DNA from: Oligoflexales bacterium
GTDB taxonomy: Bacteria; Bdellovibrionota_B; Oligoflexia; Oligoflexales; RGVZ01
Assembly: GCA_947494335.1 (NCBI GenBank)
Contig: CANLUT010000003.1
Span: 186,001-250,000, forward strand
Length of the DNA stretch: 64,000 nt
Direction: 5' to 3'
Position numbers and translations under genes: made by a program. The stretch's first letter is position 1, and each line of letters opens with the position of its first letter. Of the stretch, positions 1-9,088 are shown one piece after another. The notes below the pieces were generated by a model that was given only the letters and a program-made list of their open reading frames with translations, did no database searches and was not told where the DNA came from.

Positions 1-494
1 CGCTTTTTGTGTTTCCACCCTTAGGGCACTTGTTTGCTTTAAATCCTGAGCAATTTGGGCTTTGGTCTGCGATAGCAATTCATGACACCAGTTCTGTTGT
101 GGGAGCCGCAACTCAATTTCATCCGGACAGTGTAGCTGTTGCTGTGACAACCAAGCTTACGCGTGCCTTGTGGATTGTTCCCATGATTTTTGTGACGACA
201 TATGTTGTTCGTCGCAATGGATCTGTTGATGGCCAGGGGAAGGCTAAAATTCCAGTATTCATTTTTTTATTTGTGTTGGCTGTGATCATTCATGCGCTGC
301 TCCCCGAGATGCCCCAAGTTTATAAAGCGATCGATACTGCAGGTAAGTCGTTATTGAGAGTGGCTATCTTTCTTATCGGAGCTCAATTATCGAGGTCGAT
401 GATCAAAAGTGTCGGAAGCCGGGCGCTGGCAATGGGAGTCATCCTGTGGGTGGTCATGGGGACGGGGTCACTGCTATGGGTGAGGACTTTGTAA
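1..494 (+). CDS. YeiH/UPF0324 family putative sulfate exporter, C-terminal part
   Basis: This is the 3' end of a gene entering from the left edge; the frame is open to base 3, so the N-terminus is missing. The visible ~160 residues match the C-terminal half of the YeiH (UPF0324) family, recognised by the stretch FGLWSAIAIHDTSSVVGAA, the following KLTRALWIVP, and a last segment FLIGAQLSRS. At least three hydrophobic membrane segments are visible. Family members are polytopic inner-membrane proteins annotated as putative sulfate exporters; the substrate is not firmly known. The family call is strong; the substrate is inference. Confidence 0.85.
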   Translation, partial: LFVFPPLGHLFALNPEQFGLWSAIAIHDTSSVVGAATQFHPDSVAVAVTTKLTRALWIVPMIFVTTYVVRRNGSVDGQGKAKIPVFIFLFVLAVIIHALLPEMPQVYKAIDTAGKSLLRVAIFLIGAQLSRSMIKSVGSRALAMGVILWVVMGTGSLLWVRTL

Positions 495-510
495 CAGATT
501 TAAAAGCGAA

Positions 511-540
511 CAGCCCGCCCTTTATAGTCAGGGCGAGCTG
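511..540. terminator. Hairpin between convergent genes
   Basis: An 11-bp imperfect stem (CAGCCCGCCCT / AGGGCGAGCTG, one mismatch) lies between the end of the YeiH-like gene and the end of the minus-strand lipoprotein gene. No T-run follows on the plus strand; on the minus strand a short TTTT appears some bases downstream. It is placed where a shared terminator would be, but is not a classical one. Confidence 0.4.
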
Positions 541-558
541 CTGATGATTGCCAAAAGA

Positions 559-1908
559 TCACTTGAACTTTACGAAGCAGACCACTCCGTGCTTTTCACC
601 TGGTTTGATGTCTTTGGCTGAACGAAATGTACCGGTCGCCATGTTGAAAACGCGTCCACCAGCCATCCAGAACGTGGTGGTCTGTGCTCCTAATTTTGGT
701 GCGTCGCCGAATACGAGGTCCTTGATGTTGCGATCATAAGCGGCCTTCATGTCTGCTCCGTAAGGTAGCAGGCGTTTACCCGCTGGTTCATCCGCGTTGG
801 CGGCAGGACAGAGTTTGAAACGTTGGCCTGCAGTGACTTTTTCCATCGATGGACGAACCCAGACGTTACAGTTGGCTGTATCCTGCCAGCGACCACGGCC
901 AGTTGTAGTGTTTGTAGCCAGCAGTACAAAGTTGGCGCGATCTCCTTGCGGCACACAGACTGGGTTTGCCGCAATGCTATCTGCATTCATGCGAACAAAG
1001 CCATAGGAGTATGAATTCTGCTTGCCAATGACGACCAAGTACACCCTGGAGTCAGCGAGGCCAGTAATATTTATGCCCAATTGGCTACTCCTATCAATCG
1101 TGGAAGGCAGATCTTTGAAAAGAACACCAGATTTTGAAATGGCGCTTGGTAGATCAGTTTCTAATGGCGTTGTTTCATCGTCACGCGTTACAACGGCGAT
1201 CTTCAGATCTTTCACAGCGTCCGTGCCGCACTTCATTTGTTTCATCTCTGTACCCACGAAGCCTGCCGCATCTTTACAGATGAGCTTGAGATTCAGTGCG
1301 TTTGCAAGAAGTTTCGCAGCAGCGACCTTGATTTGTGGTGCTGTGGTCGGCTCAGACGTTGGCAGGATAGGAATTCCATCTCGGGTTCCAACAACGGTCT
1401 CAAAGGCTTGAACGTTTGAATAGTCGTACTCCACGGTAGCGTCTGCTTTCAGCGGAGATGGAAGTTGTTTTTTGACTCTTACGTACAGTTGATCATTGGC
1501 GTCTTTATCATTTACAAACTTTCCAACCTCGTTGACCGCATACTTAGTAAAGCCTGAGCCTCCAGCTGCTTCAATATAGTTCTTTTCACCAACTTTGATG
1601 GACTTTAGTTTTGCTACACAGTTTACGGCGCCGATCGGGATTTCAAATGGTGCGGCTTCCACATCCATGGCTTCAACATCGTCGCACTCAACCTGAAGTT
1701 TGTAAGCAACGACAGGTTGCGCATCATCACCATCGGCGAGAGATAGCGAGTTTTGATCGTGTTCGGCGTTTCCTGCCTCAAAATCAACGGACGCCCAACC
1801 ACTGTTGCTGCTGCGTTTTCCGCGCGAGCTTCCCTGGTCTCCTTGGCAGGAGGTTATCGTAACCCCTAAAAGGGCGACTAACGCAGGTAGATAAAGCTTC
1901 GAGTTCAT
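559..1908 (-). CDS. Lipoprotein of unknown function (449 aa)
   Basis: I do not recognise this protein. The likely start is the ATG at 1908, behind GGGAGG on the minus strand; longer upstream readings lack a signal and are rejected. The N-terminus MNSKLYLPALVALLGVTITSC is a signal peptide with a lipobox (TITSC), so the product should be an exported, lipid-anchored protein of about 449 residues. The region after the Cys is polar and Ser/Gly-rich. Several cysteines follow (CDDVE, NCVAK, CKDAAG, CNVWV) and could form disulfides. It is convergent with the YeiH-like gene and stands alone. Function cannot be inferred from the sequence. Confidence 0.75.
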   Translation of the reverse strand: MNSKLYLPALVALLGVTITSCQGDQGSSRGKRSSNSGWASVDFEAGNAEHDQNSLSLADGDDAQPVVAYKLQVECDDVEAMDVEAAPFEIPIGAVNCVAKLKSIKVGEKNYIEAAGGSGFTKYAVNEVGKFVNDKDANDQLYVRVKKQLPSPLKADATVEYDYSNVQAFETVVGTRDGIPILPTSEPTTAPQIKVAAAKLLANALNLKLICKDAAGFVGTEMKQMKCGTDAVKDLKIAVVTRDDETTPLETDLPSAISKSGVLFKDLPSTIDRSSQLGINITGLADSRVYLVVIGKQNSYSYGFVRMNADSIAANPVCVPQGDRANFVLLATNTTTGRGRWQDTANCNVWVRPSMEKVTAGQRFKLCPAANADEPAGKRLLPYGADMKAAYDRNIKDLVFGDAPKLGAQTTTFWMAGGRVFNMATGTFRSAKDIKPGEKHGVVCFVKFK

Positions 1909-2116
1909 GATGCGGCCTCCCAAACCTTGGTCCAATGTCAGAAGATGCTTCGGAGTAAAGCGATCCATTCTTGAGCTAAATTTAAAAATATCTGATTTTA
2001 TTAAATAAAATTTTAACCTTTCAAATGTCGTGCTAACGCCTCGGTCTGGCTGACAGGGCAAAAGCTGATGAAATTTTTGAAGTTTGTGTCTCTGTTTACA
2101 GGCTAGTGCATTAAAG

Positions 2117-2677
2117 TCATTTAAACAGAAGAGAACGATATTGCTTCAACTCTTCAATGCTCTCCTTGATGTCATCGAGGGCGCGATGTGAGCTTCTTTT
2201 CTCAATGAGGCTTGCTAGAGCGGCAGGTTGCCAAATCTTTCCTAAAATTTTGACCGTGCTGACGTCAATCAGTCTATAGTGAAGATACGCGTCGAGCTGT
2301 TTCATATGCTTGGCAATAAAACGACGATCCTGCCAAATGCTGTTACCGCAAAGTGGACTCTCCCGCGGTCCCACGTGTTTTTTAATAAAATCAACCGTCA
2401 TGGTCTCTGCCTGTTGTTGAGAGACCGTCGATTTTAGTACTTTATCCCAGAGTCCACTTTTTGTGTGATGCTCTTGATTCCATGCGTCCATCGACTGGAA
2501 CATCGATTCGGGTTGGTTGATGACGATCTCAGGACCTTCCGCAACGACGGAAAGATCCGTATCAGTTATGAGCGTTGCCATCTCGATAATGACATCACGA
2601 TCGGGATCTAACCCTGTCATCTCGAGATCCATCCATACAAGTTTAACGGGAGCGTCATTTTTCTTTTTTTCGGTCAC
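2117..2677 (-). CDS. orn: Oligoribonuclease
   Basis: This is a DEDDh-type 3'-5' exoribonuclease that finishes RNA decay by degrading very short oligonucleotides (including pGpG from c-di-GMP) to mononucleotides in the cytoplasm. The 186-residue length fits the family. Exo I is WMDLEMTGLDP with the Asp and Glu, exo II holds the Asp of GNSIWQDRRF, and exo III is SSHRALDDI with the His and Asp. The start is GTG at 2677 with only a weak GAGA-type ribosome site; aligning the first motif near residue 17 supports this start. It lies 35 bases after a secreted protein gene on the same strand and may be co-transcribed with it. Confidence 0.95.
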   Translation of the reverse strand: MTEKKKNDAPVKLVWMDLEMTGLDPDRDVIIEMATLITDTDLSVVAEGPEIVINQPESMFQSMDAWNQEHHTKSGLWDKVLKSTVSQQQAETMTVDFIKKHVGPRESPLCGNSIWQDRRFIAKHMKQLDAYLHYRLIDVSTVKILGKIWQPAALASLIEKRSSHRALDDIKESIEELKQYRSLLFK

Positions 2678-2712
2678 GATTCTTTTCTCTCAATCTCTCT
2701 TATTACGATTTT

Positions 2713-3447
2713 TCAGTTAGCACGAAATTCAAAGATTTTCTGCCTTTCTGCAATCCATTCAAAGATAGAGTTTACTTGAACATTCTGCAAAATGTCCTCG
2801 TTTGATTTTACGGCTTGCCTAGCGACCTGCGTCTCTTCAAATGGGTTGCAAGCAGCGCTGTAATAATCATTCCCTTCGTGAGTGGCGGAAATTGCACCTG
2901 CCTGCATCAAAGAATCGATAACTGCAGATGGTGTCGAGCCGGAGCGAGCTTTGGCCAGAATTTTAGATGGTCGATGGCCAAAAGATGTCGGATAGAGATT
3001 AGAATCGAGTATGCCAGTTGATGAATCCTGAAAGACCCAGTCCGCATGGCGTGGATCAAAAGAAAAAACAACGTTACCGCGGCTTGTTTTTACTAGTGCA
3101 CGACCTTGTGCTGCAAGGGGGTTCGATTCTGGCACTGACAACCAAATCTGAATTTCGGTATTGGGAGCCAGTTCGCTACTCGGCTGTCTTGCTGTAAGCC
3201 AGTGTCGAGCCGCTTCCTGTATGCGATCTTGGAATAATTCTTTGCTGTAAATAAACGTTTCGTCTCCGAGGCGTATTTCATAATCGCTCTCTAATTCACA
3301 TGCTTCGACGATGGGATTTGGACTACCCAGGGGAAATCCCATGCAGCTTATGTTGGCGATGGCCACCTCTGACATGCTAAAGCCGAGGGCAATGGCAGTA
3401 AGGCGAACCCAATTATGTTTTAAAAACCTGATCAAAGAGGCCCCCAA
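2713..3447 (-). CDS. Secreted protein of unknown function
   Basis: I do not recognise the family. The N-terminus has a basic stretch, a hydrophobic core (LTAIALGFSMSEVAIA) and a plausible signal peptidase site after AIA, so the ~244-residue product should reach the periplasm. The start is uncertain: TTG at 3447 gives MGASLIRF, and a second TTG at 3435 gives MIRFLKHNW; neither has a strong ribosome site and there is no ATG before the signal core. The leader can form stacked short hairpins (GGGGG/CCCCC around a CGGC/GCCG stem). Upstream partner of orn on the same strand. Confidence 0.65.
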   Translation of the reverse strand: MGASLIRFLKHNWVRLTAIALGFSMSEVAIANISCMGFPLGSPNPIVEACELESDYEIRLGDETFIYSKELFQDRIQEAARHWLTARQPSSELAPNTEIQIWLSVPESNPLAAQGRALVKTSRGNVVFSFDPRHADWVFQDSSTGILDSNLYPTSFGHRPSKILAKARSGSTPSAVIDSLMQAGAISATHEGNDYYSAACNPFEETQVARQAVKSNEDILQNVQVNSIFEWIAERQKIFEFRAN

Positions 3448-3657
3448 CTCAACATCGGCAAGTGCCGAAGATTAGGGGGCTGCTCGGATGGTTTTGGTGA
3501 AAAGTTAAGTAGCATTTAGGAAAAACAAACACCGCCGTTGCGAAGCGTCCAAAATTTAAAGCTTTTTTCCTTGGGCTAGGGGTTTTAAGTTGCTTATTCA
3601 TGGCCCCCATGGTCAGATAAGGTCGAAGTTTTTCACCCATTTGGAGAGTTATTCTTT

Positions 3658-4719
3658 ATGAAGCTGACGGCATTGAGATGTTTGGTTGGTCTTACTGCGA
3701 TCGTATTAACCGGTCTTGCGCAAGCAGCTGAGCCTGCATTTAAAGTTTATGGCACTGCGGTGACTATGGAAGAGGTCGCAAAGGAGAAACAGGGCGACTT
3801 TTACGAGATCGAAAAGAAAAAATATGAACTAATCGAGAGCATGGCTTTTGAAAAGTACCTCGAGAAGTTTTGGGAAAAGAAAGCTGCTGACCAGAAAACG
3901 ACAGTCTCAGAAGCTCGACGTGTGTACATGGAAAAGAATGCCAAAATATCTGAATCAGAAGTGCGGCAGATGGTTGATAAGTACAAAGACAACCCCCAGT
4001 TTGCTAAATTCAGCAAAGACGAACAGCAAAAGCAGGTTCGTGAATTTTTGCGTGATCGCGCGTCTCGAAACATCGAGATGGACATCATCAAGCAAGGAAA
4101 AAAGAGTGGCGATTTGGCGATTTCATTTCCAGAGCCAAAGGAACCTGTTTTTGCGATTGTCTTGAAAGACACAGACCAAACTCGTTATGGACCTGGCATG
4201 GATGACATCAAACCGCTTGGATGTGAGAGAAAGGCGTGTCCAATTACTATTGTTGAATACAGCGAATTTCAGTGTCCTTTTTGCTCCAAAGTTATGCCAG
4301 CTATCAAGCGTATCTTGACCGAGTATCGTGGCAAGATCAGTTGGACGGTTAGGGACTTCCCGCTGAGCTTTCATGATCGCGCCCGTCCGGCGGCTGTGGC
4401 TGCGCACTGTGCCGGTGACCAAGGAAAGTATTGGGGTATGTACCAAGCTATGTTTGATAACCAAACGGAGCTTCAGGACGAACATCTCAAGAAGTACGCA
4501 CTAAAACTTGTGCCAAACAAGCCAAAGTGGGAAGAGTGCTTCAAAAATGCCTCAGCTAAATACGCACTGATCGATGCCAATATGGAATCTGGAATGAAAG
4601 TTGGTGTGTCGGGAACTCCTGCGTTTTTTATTAATGGCCGGCGTCTCAGTGGGGCCTTGCCATACGAGGAGTTTAAACGGGTGATTGATGACGAGCTTTC
4701 TCGTCGAAAAAAGAGCTAA
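3658..4719 (+). CDS. Periplasmic DsbA-like thiol-disulfide oxidoreductase with long N-terminal helical region
   Basis: The product (353 aa) has a signal peptide (cleavage near AQA-AEP, residue 23), a charged, probably helical segment at about residues 35-150, and a C-terminal DsbA-type thioredoxin fold at about 190-350. The redox site is CPFC at 206-209 (EFQCPFC), and the cis-proline loop is SGTPAFFING with Pro near 321, both complete. The charged N-terminal region resembles a SurA-like chaperone arm in composition only, so that comparison is weak. Fusions of this type act on cysteine pairs of exported proteins; the substrate here is unknown. ATG start; a strong terminator follows at 4748. 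Confidence 0.9.
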   Translation: MKLTALRCLVGLTAIVLTGLAQAAEPAFKVYGTAVTMEEVAKEKQGDFYEIEKKKYELIESMAFEKYLEKFWEKKAADQKTTVSEARRVYMEKNAKISESEVRQMVDKYKDNPQFAKFSKDEQQKQVREFLRDRASRNIEMDIIKQGKKSGDLAISFPEPKEPVFAIVLKDTDQTRYGPGMDDIKPLGCERKACPITIVEYSEFQCPFCSKVMPAIKRILTEYRGKISWTVRDFPLSFHDRARPAAVAAHCAGDQGKYWGMYQAMFDNQTELQDEHLKKYALKLVPNKPKWEECFKNASAKYALIDANMESGMKVGVSGTPAFFINGRRLSGALPYEEFKRVIDDELSRRKKS

Positions 4720-4747
4720 ATTTAGATTGTTTGAACGCAGAGAATTT

Positions 4748-4786
4748 CGGGAGTTTCGCAAGAAGCTCCCGTTTATTTTTTTATTT
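4748..4786 (+). terminator. Rho-independent terminator
   Basis: A six-bp stem CGGGAG / CTCCCG with a 12-base loop is followed directly by TTTATTTTTTTATTT. It ends transcription from the DsbA-like gene. Confidence 0.85.
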
Positions 4787-4926
4787 AATTTTAAATGGTT
4801 AGCTGGTTGGCGGGATAGTTAAGGTTGACACTCCATCGTGTCGCTGGCAAAAGGTCCGGACTTCTATGTCTTTTATTTAATCAGATGAGTTGCATGCAAC
4901 TGATCATCGCGATCGAGGTTGGATTG

Positions 4927-6024
4927 ATGAAGTATTTTGAATGCGTGCGTGCCGTTGCGGCATGGTCCACTGGATGTGTGATGTTTTTCAGTGCCTTTGC
5001 AGGGGACAGTCGGGCCTGCACGACCTTCAAGTTTTCGACCGAGGGACGTTCTTTTGTTGCAAAAAACTATGATTGGGACAAAGAGCAGGGGATGATTTAC
5101 GTCAATAAACGTGGGGTTTCCAAACAATCTCTAAAAGTTTTTGCCAATGATCAGATCCTTGAGTGGACATCAAAATTTGGAAGTCTAACTTTCAATCAAT
5201 ATGGACGCGAGTTGCCCAATGCGGGAATGAACGAGGCAGGTCTCGTGGTTGAAGTGATGGAGCTTGGAACATCACGATTTGAAACAGCCGGTGCCAAGTC
5301 ATCAGTTAACGAAAGTCAGTGGGTTCAATTCATGTTGGATAATGCCGCATCCGTTGAGGATGTGAAAGCTTTGTCCAAAAATATCAGGATTTCGAAGATC
5401 CTTGTGCCATTACACTATATGGTTTGTGACAGCGACGGGAGCTGCGCTGCTTTTGAAAGTTTAAACGGCCGGCTTCTAATAACAGACCAGATTCAACCTG
5501 GCACCGCAGTTCTGACAAATCACACATATGCCGAGTCTATGACATACCTTCGACAGTTTTCAGGTTTTGGTGGCTCAAGAAATCCTCCGGATGGAGATGG
5601 GTCTCTTGAACGATTTGCTCGTGCCGCTACGTTTGTAAAAAATTCGCAGTTGGCCCTAGTCTCATCTTTTGATGTTGGAGACGGTTTTGAAGGCTTGAGT
5701 GCGGTTCAAACGGCAATCACCCAATGGAGTATCGTTTATGATTTGGGACGCCGTCAGATCGCTTTCAAATCTCGTTCGTCAAGGGCATTAAAAAGCGTGC
5801 AATTGAATAATTTCGACCTTGGTTGTTCCAGTCCTGTGATGGGCTTTCCGATCATTTCGCGGGACTCAGGCGACGTTTCAACAATGTTTAGGCCCTACAG
5901 TGATCAGCTGAATCGGCAGTTGGTTGAGAAATCGCTCGCGGGCGATGTGCCTCGTCAGCTCATCGAGGCCGCGGCGAATCTTCCTGGTTCCACTCAGTGT
6001 GTTTCGTCGATGGATGCTAATTAA
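4927..6024 (+). CDS. Choloylglycine hydrolase / penicillin V acylase family Ntn hydrolase
   Basis: This is a secreted linear-amide C-N hydrolase of the Ntn type. Starting at the ATG at 4927 (GAGG-like site upstream) gives a signal peptide ending FAGDSRA, immediately followed by Cys31, the residue that becomes the N-terminal nucleophile in this family. Family features that follow are GRSFVAKNYDWD, the MNEAGLVVEVMEL strand, and SLERFARAATF carrying the usual Arg region. Length (365 aa) fits. Members cleave bile salts, penicillin V or N-acyl homoserine lactones; the substrate cannot be told from sequence. The 3' end overlaps the convergent gene by eight bases. Confidence 0.85.
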   Translation: MKYFECVRAVAAWSTGCVMFFSAFAGDSRACTTFKFSTEGRSFVAKNYDWDKEQGMIYVNKRGVSKQSLKVFANDQILEWTSKFGSLTFNQYGRELPNAGMNEAGLVVEVMELGTSRFETAGAKSSVNESQWVQFMLDNAASVEDVKALSKNIRISKILVPLHYMVCDSDGSCAAFESLNGRLLITDQIQPGTAVLTNHTYAESMTYLRQFSGFGGSRNPPDGDGSLERFARAATFVKNSQLALVSSFDVGDGFEGLSAVQTAITQWSIVYDLGRRQIAFKSRSSRALKSVQLNNFDLGCSSPVMGFPIISRDSGDVSTMFRPYSDQLNRQLVEKSLAGDVPRQLIEAAANLPGSTQCVSSMDAN

Positions 6025-7327
6025 ATAGGTCGATGATTGCTTTTACACTTCGGTTTATTGATTGCTCGGCTTGGTCGCTGGCGGGCTGGATGACCCCCGA
6101 AATTCCGTCAGAGACCCGATCACCGATAATTGATTTTTGAATAGCTTCGAGAGGATTGAAAGGTCGTACATTGCGTTTTGTGTCGATCGTTTTCCATCCA
6201 AATGTGTAGGTTTTTACCATGATTGGAAGCTCTGACGAGCTGGCATCGACGGTAAGTGTTTTTAAGTCAATTCCTAACGACGAAATCATCATTTTAAATT
6301 GATTCAGGCTCAGCGCAGATGCGAACGCCTTTTTGTACCAGCTACCTGTCATAACGGCGTTGATTGTGGGGATCGTTTCGAGTTTTGGTATGCATGAGTC
6401 TCCCGTGCATACCACACTTTTCATGGTTGATGGGTCAAGCGGTCCAAAACTGACCTGAATAATGGCAGGTTGGGAGCTTCCTCCCAATGAGCTATAAGTG
6501 CGCTGTGTGGATAACTGCAGGATGTCTGCGTTTTCTTTCTTTGGCTGATAAATTACAGATTCAATTGAAATTTCGTCCATGGTTTCTTTTGGAATTGAAA
6601 AGCCAACAGGAATCATGCTGACCTGGAAATTTGTTTTGATTGTCTTCGTTCGGTCGATGGTGATTTGAGCCTTGAAATATAATGGTAGCCATGCACCTTG
6701 ATTCAAGTCTCTAAGTTGGCTGTAGGCGGATTTTGACTCGGCCGCCAGCGAATCTATTCCTCCTAGAATTTCCGTTTCGCGAGCAGTCTCTAGGCCCATC
6801 AGTTGCGAGCCTAGTTGAATGGCAAACGGATTGATGGCATTTGAGTCTTTATTGGGTGAAGGACTCAGGATCTTAAAAAGCATTCCCACGATACTGCTGT
6901 TGATTGGAAGGACTTTCGATCCAAAGGTTCGAGTTGTCCAATAAAACTGAATGGCGTTGTCTGCGTTGTCCGTAGTTGGTGCCTTCAAGAGGTGGTGAAT
7001 GCTACGAATGCGGTTTGCCATCATCAAATCCATATTTAATAGCATTTTTCGAAGCGAGCTAATTGGTCCTGGAGTTGCGGACCCAGAATACCCAAATGAT
7101 TTGTCAGTTCCGTAGAATTGCTGGCCCAAGGTTTTTAACGAGCTTTCCCGTATGGCAGATGAGAAATTTTCAACAAGGATTTTTCGAGTTTCCGGGTCTA
7201 GGTATCCTGATTTTGATGTAATCAATACAGGGTGCAAATTTTTCGTTGACTGTGCAATGGCAACGCGAGGAAGCCACAACCCGAGGATCGTACTGGCAAT
7301 TATAAAATTTAGCCGCTTTCTATTCAT
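6017..7327 (-). CDS. Secreted protein of unknown function (436 aa)
   Basis: I do not recognise the family. There is a clear signal peptide, MNRKRLNFIIASTILGLWLPRVAIA, with cleavage after AIA. The mature part is Ser/Thr-rich with no motif I can name; only two cysteines (CTGDSC) lie close together near residues 305-310. Its ATG overlaps the stop of the upstream lipoprotein hydrolase (ATGA), so the two are translationally coupled and probably act together in the envelope. Its own stop overlaps the convergent Ntn hydrolase gene. Confidence 0.75.
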   Translation of the reverse strand: MNRKRLNFIIASTILGLWLPRVAIAQSTKNLHPVLITSKSGYLDPETRKILVENFSSAIRESSLKTLGQQFYGTDKSFGYSGSATPGPISSLRKMLLNMDLMMANRIRSIHHLLKAPTTDNADNAIQFYWTTRTFGSKVLPINSSIVGMLFKILSPSPNKDSNAINPFAIQLGSQLMGLETARETEILGGIDSLAAESKSAYSQLRDLNQGAWLPLYFKAQITIDRTKTIKTNFQVSMIPVGFSIPKETMDEISIESVIYQPKKENADILQLSTQRTYSSLGGSSQPAIIQVSFGPLDPSTMKSVVCTGDSCIPKLETIPTINAVMTGSWYKKAFASALSLNQFKMMISSLGIDLKTLTVDASSSELPIMVKTYTFGWKTIDTKRNVRPFNPLEAIQKSIIGDRVSDGISGVIQPASDQAEQSINRSVKAIIDLFN

Positions 7328-8796
7328 TGAATCCCCATGCGAGTTGAAGCGGAATCTAAAATAGCATCTACTATGGCCGTGCGAGGTAGGTTTGCTGCTG
7401 GTGCGGATTCAAGCGCATCTAATCTTCTAGAGAATCCCAAGGCCATGTGATCTAGCGCTAAAACGCCGAGAAGGCTTGCCTTTGCTCCCTTGGGTACAAC
7501 ATCAACGGGCAGAACAGAGTGTTCCAATGCAACACAGGAGTCACTGATCGGGTGGCGCCGGAAATTTATGATCGAAGTGAGCTGACCCATATGAGTTAGA
7601 TCCTGGGTCCCAGATTGGATCACAATATTTCCATCACTATCGGTGCTGAGTAAAGGGAACGCCTCTAGCTTTGCAACATCGAGAGCCGCCGCAACGTGAA
7701 AAATCGGAAAATCTCTGGTGCCTGTCATCGGATCAGGCTCGCTTCGGGAAAGATCCCAGCTTTTGACCTTTTCGAATAGAAAATTTTTTCTTTGACTTGG
7801 TAGAAGTGAGCGAATCCCAGCTCTCACTGTTTCAAACTCTGGTCCCGTGTACATAGGTAATATTTTTTGAGCTACGGAGGCGCTATTTCCTAAAGACGCG
7901 CCAGCACCGAATGAGAGCATCGTTCCCAGGAGACCTCGGTTAAACTCGGTCATCTCGCTTCGATTTTTCGCTAAAGACTCCACCAGAGGGTGAATCATGA
8001 CCATCGGTAGCCCGCCACCAAATGGCGATCCTACGGTAATGAGCGCAAGAGTGCGTTCTCTGATATCGGGAAAGCTCGCCAGCGCCTGCAGCATGCTGGT
8101 ACCCCCTTTGGAGTAGCCCCAGAATAAGTAGCGATGCTCCTTGGTTTTGGTGGCTTCAAGTTCCATAAACTTCGTGTGGATTTTCGGAGCGCACTCATCG
8201 TCGGTTGCAAAGGAGTTAGGCTGACATTCGTGCCGAAGTATACGTAAGTCACCCCTTTTTATGTCTTCGGCAAACGCTTTGCTCCACAGATCTCTGCTGT
8301 CATATAACGCTCCAGATTCGGTCAAATGACTACCGAAACCGCCAGCCATTATAAAGGTCAGACCAAGGTTCTTTTGTCTGGCAGCAGATAGCAGTTTTCG
8401 CATCCCGGTTAATTCTGATTCCGCAGATTTTTTTGACTGAGGAGCGCACTGAGCTATACGACTCCCCGGATTAAACAGTTGCTCCAGTAAAAATTCGTAT
8501 GGATAGGGAGATTGATAGGTCCCAGTAACTGTTTTTTTCAATGATCCTGACGCTGGTAAAATAACAAGCTCAGCTGCTGCTTTGCAATCAATTCTTGAAG
8601 ACAGTGCTTTCAGAAGCAAATTGTCGGTTTCGTACTGAAAATCTCTCAAAGAAATAACGTCCTGCTCGTCACCAGCAAGGCTTGACCCTGCGGTCCGCCG
8701 CTTGGCAGCAGTCTTACAATTTGAGAGAACAACCGCAAAAAAAAGTGCTGCCAAAATGACTCTGGAGCGAAAGCGTATGAAGGATAATGGTGTCAT
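7324..8796 (-). CDS. Lipoprotein alpha/beta-hydrolase-like protein
   Basis: The 490-residue product starts with a signal peptide and lipobox (VVLSNC, Cys27), so it should be lipid-anchored. At residues 226-232 it has GYSKGGT, a nucleophile-elbow GxSxG with Ser229, preceded by the strand YLFW and followed by a helix, as in alpha/beta hydrolases. A later ITVGSPFGGG strand resembles lipase/esterase folds. His and Asp of the triad cannot be placed with certainty. It is first in a two-gene unit with the secreted 436-aa protein (4-base overlap). An esterase, lipase or acyltransferase role is inference from the elbow motif. Confidence 0.7.
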   Translation of the reverse strand: MTPLSFIRFRSRVILAALFFAVVLSNCKTAAKRRTAGSSLAGDEQDVISLRDFQYETDNLLLKALSSRIDCKAAAELVILPASGSLKKTVTGTYQSPYPYEFLLEQLFNPGSRIAQCAPQSKKSAESELTGMRKLLSAARQKNLGLTFIMAGGFGSHLTESGALYDSRDLWSKAFAEDIKRGDLRILRHECQPNSFATDDECAPKIHTKFMELEATKTKEHRYLFWGYSKGGTSMLQALASFPDIRERTLALITVGSPFGGGLPMVMIHPLVESLAKNRSEMTEFNRGLLGTMLSFGAGASLGNSASVAQKILPMYTGPEFETVRAGIRSLLPSQRKNFLFEKVKSWDLSRSEPDPMTGTRDFPIFHVAAALDVAKLEAFPLLSTDSDGNIVIQSGTQDLTHMGQLTSIINFRRHPISDSCVALEHSVLPVDVVPKGAKASLLGVLALDHMALGFSRRLDALESAPAANLPRTAIVDAILDSASTRMGIQ

Positions 8797-8930
8797 GGTG
8801 ACGCTCTTGTTGCTGCAAAAAAGTACCCCACCGCAGTCTCTATTGACAAAAAATAACCGTGGAGCTGTCTGATCGCCTTAATTTTATCATATCCGGTAAG
8901 GGTGGCGTGGAGTCTGATGGAGGATAAAAG

Positions 8931-9008
8931 ATGCCTAACAGCTGTTCGTTTGGGACTAAGTCCAAGGTCATTATTTTTTTAACTCACCAAAATTGCAGAA
9001 TATTTTAA
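8931..9008 (+). CDS. Possible 25-residue small ORF
   Basis: An ATG at 8931 sits behind a good ribosome site (GGAGGATAAAAG) and opens a 25-codon frame ending TAA at 9006-9008. The peptide (MPNSCSFGTK...) has no recognisable feature. It lies in the 292-base gap before the PilZ gene and could be a leader peptide or chance. Confidence 0.25.
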   Translation: MPNSCSFGTKSKVIIFLTHQNCRIF

Positions 9009-9088
9009 GTTTTTTCTTAAGTTTGCCATCGTTGCTCCGACACCCCTCTTGTAGGCGGTGACGGGGAATCACTATTAGGGGTTTATCG

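Noticed and set aside
3449-3640. 63-codon minus-strand frame upstream of the secreted protein gene
   Set aside because: No ribosome site, no domain, and it occupies the divergent promoter region.
8797-9088. c-di-GMP riboswitch before the PilZ gene
   Set aside because: The conserved GEMM core elements are not present.
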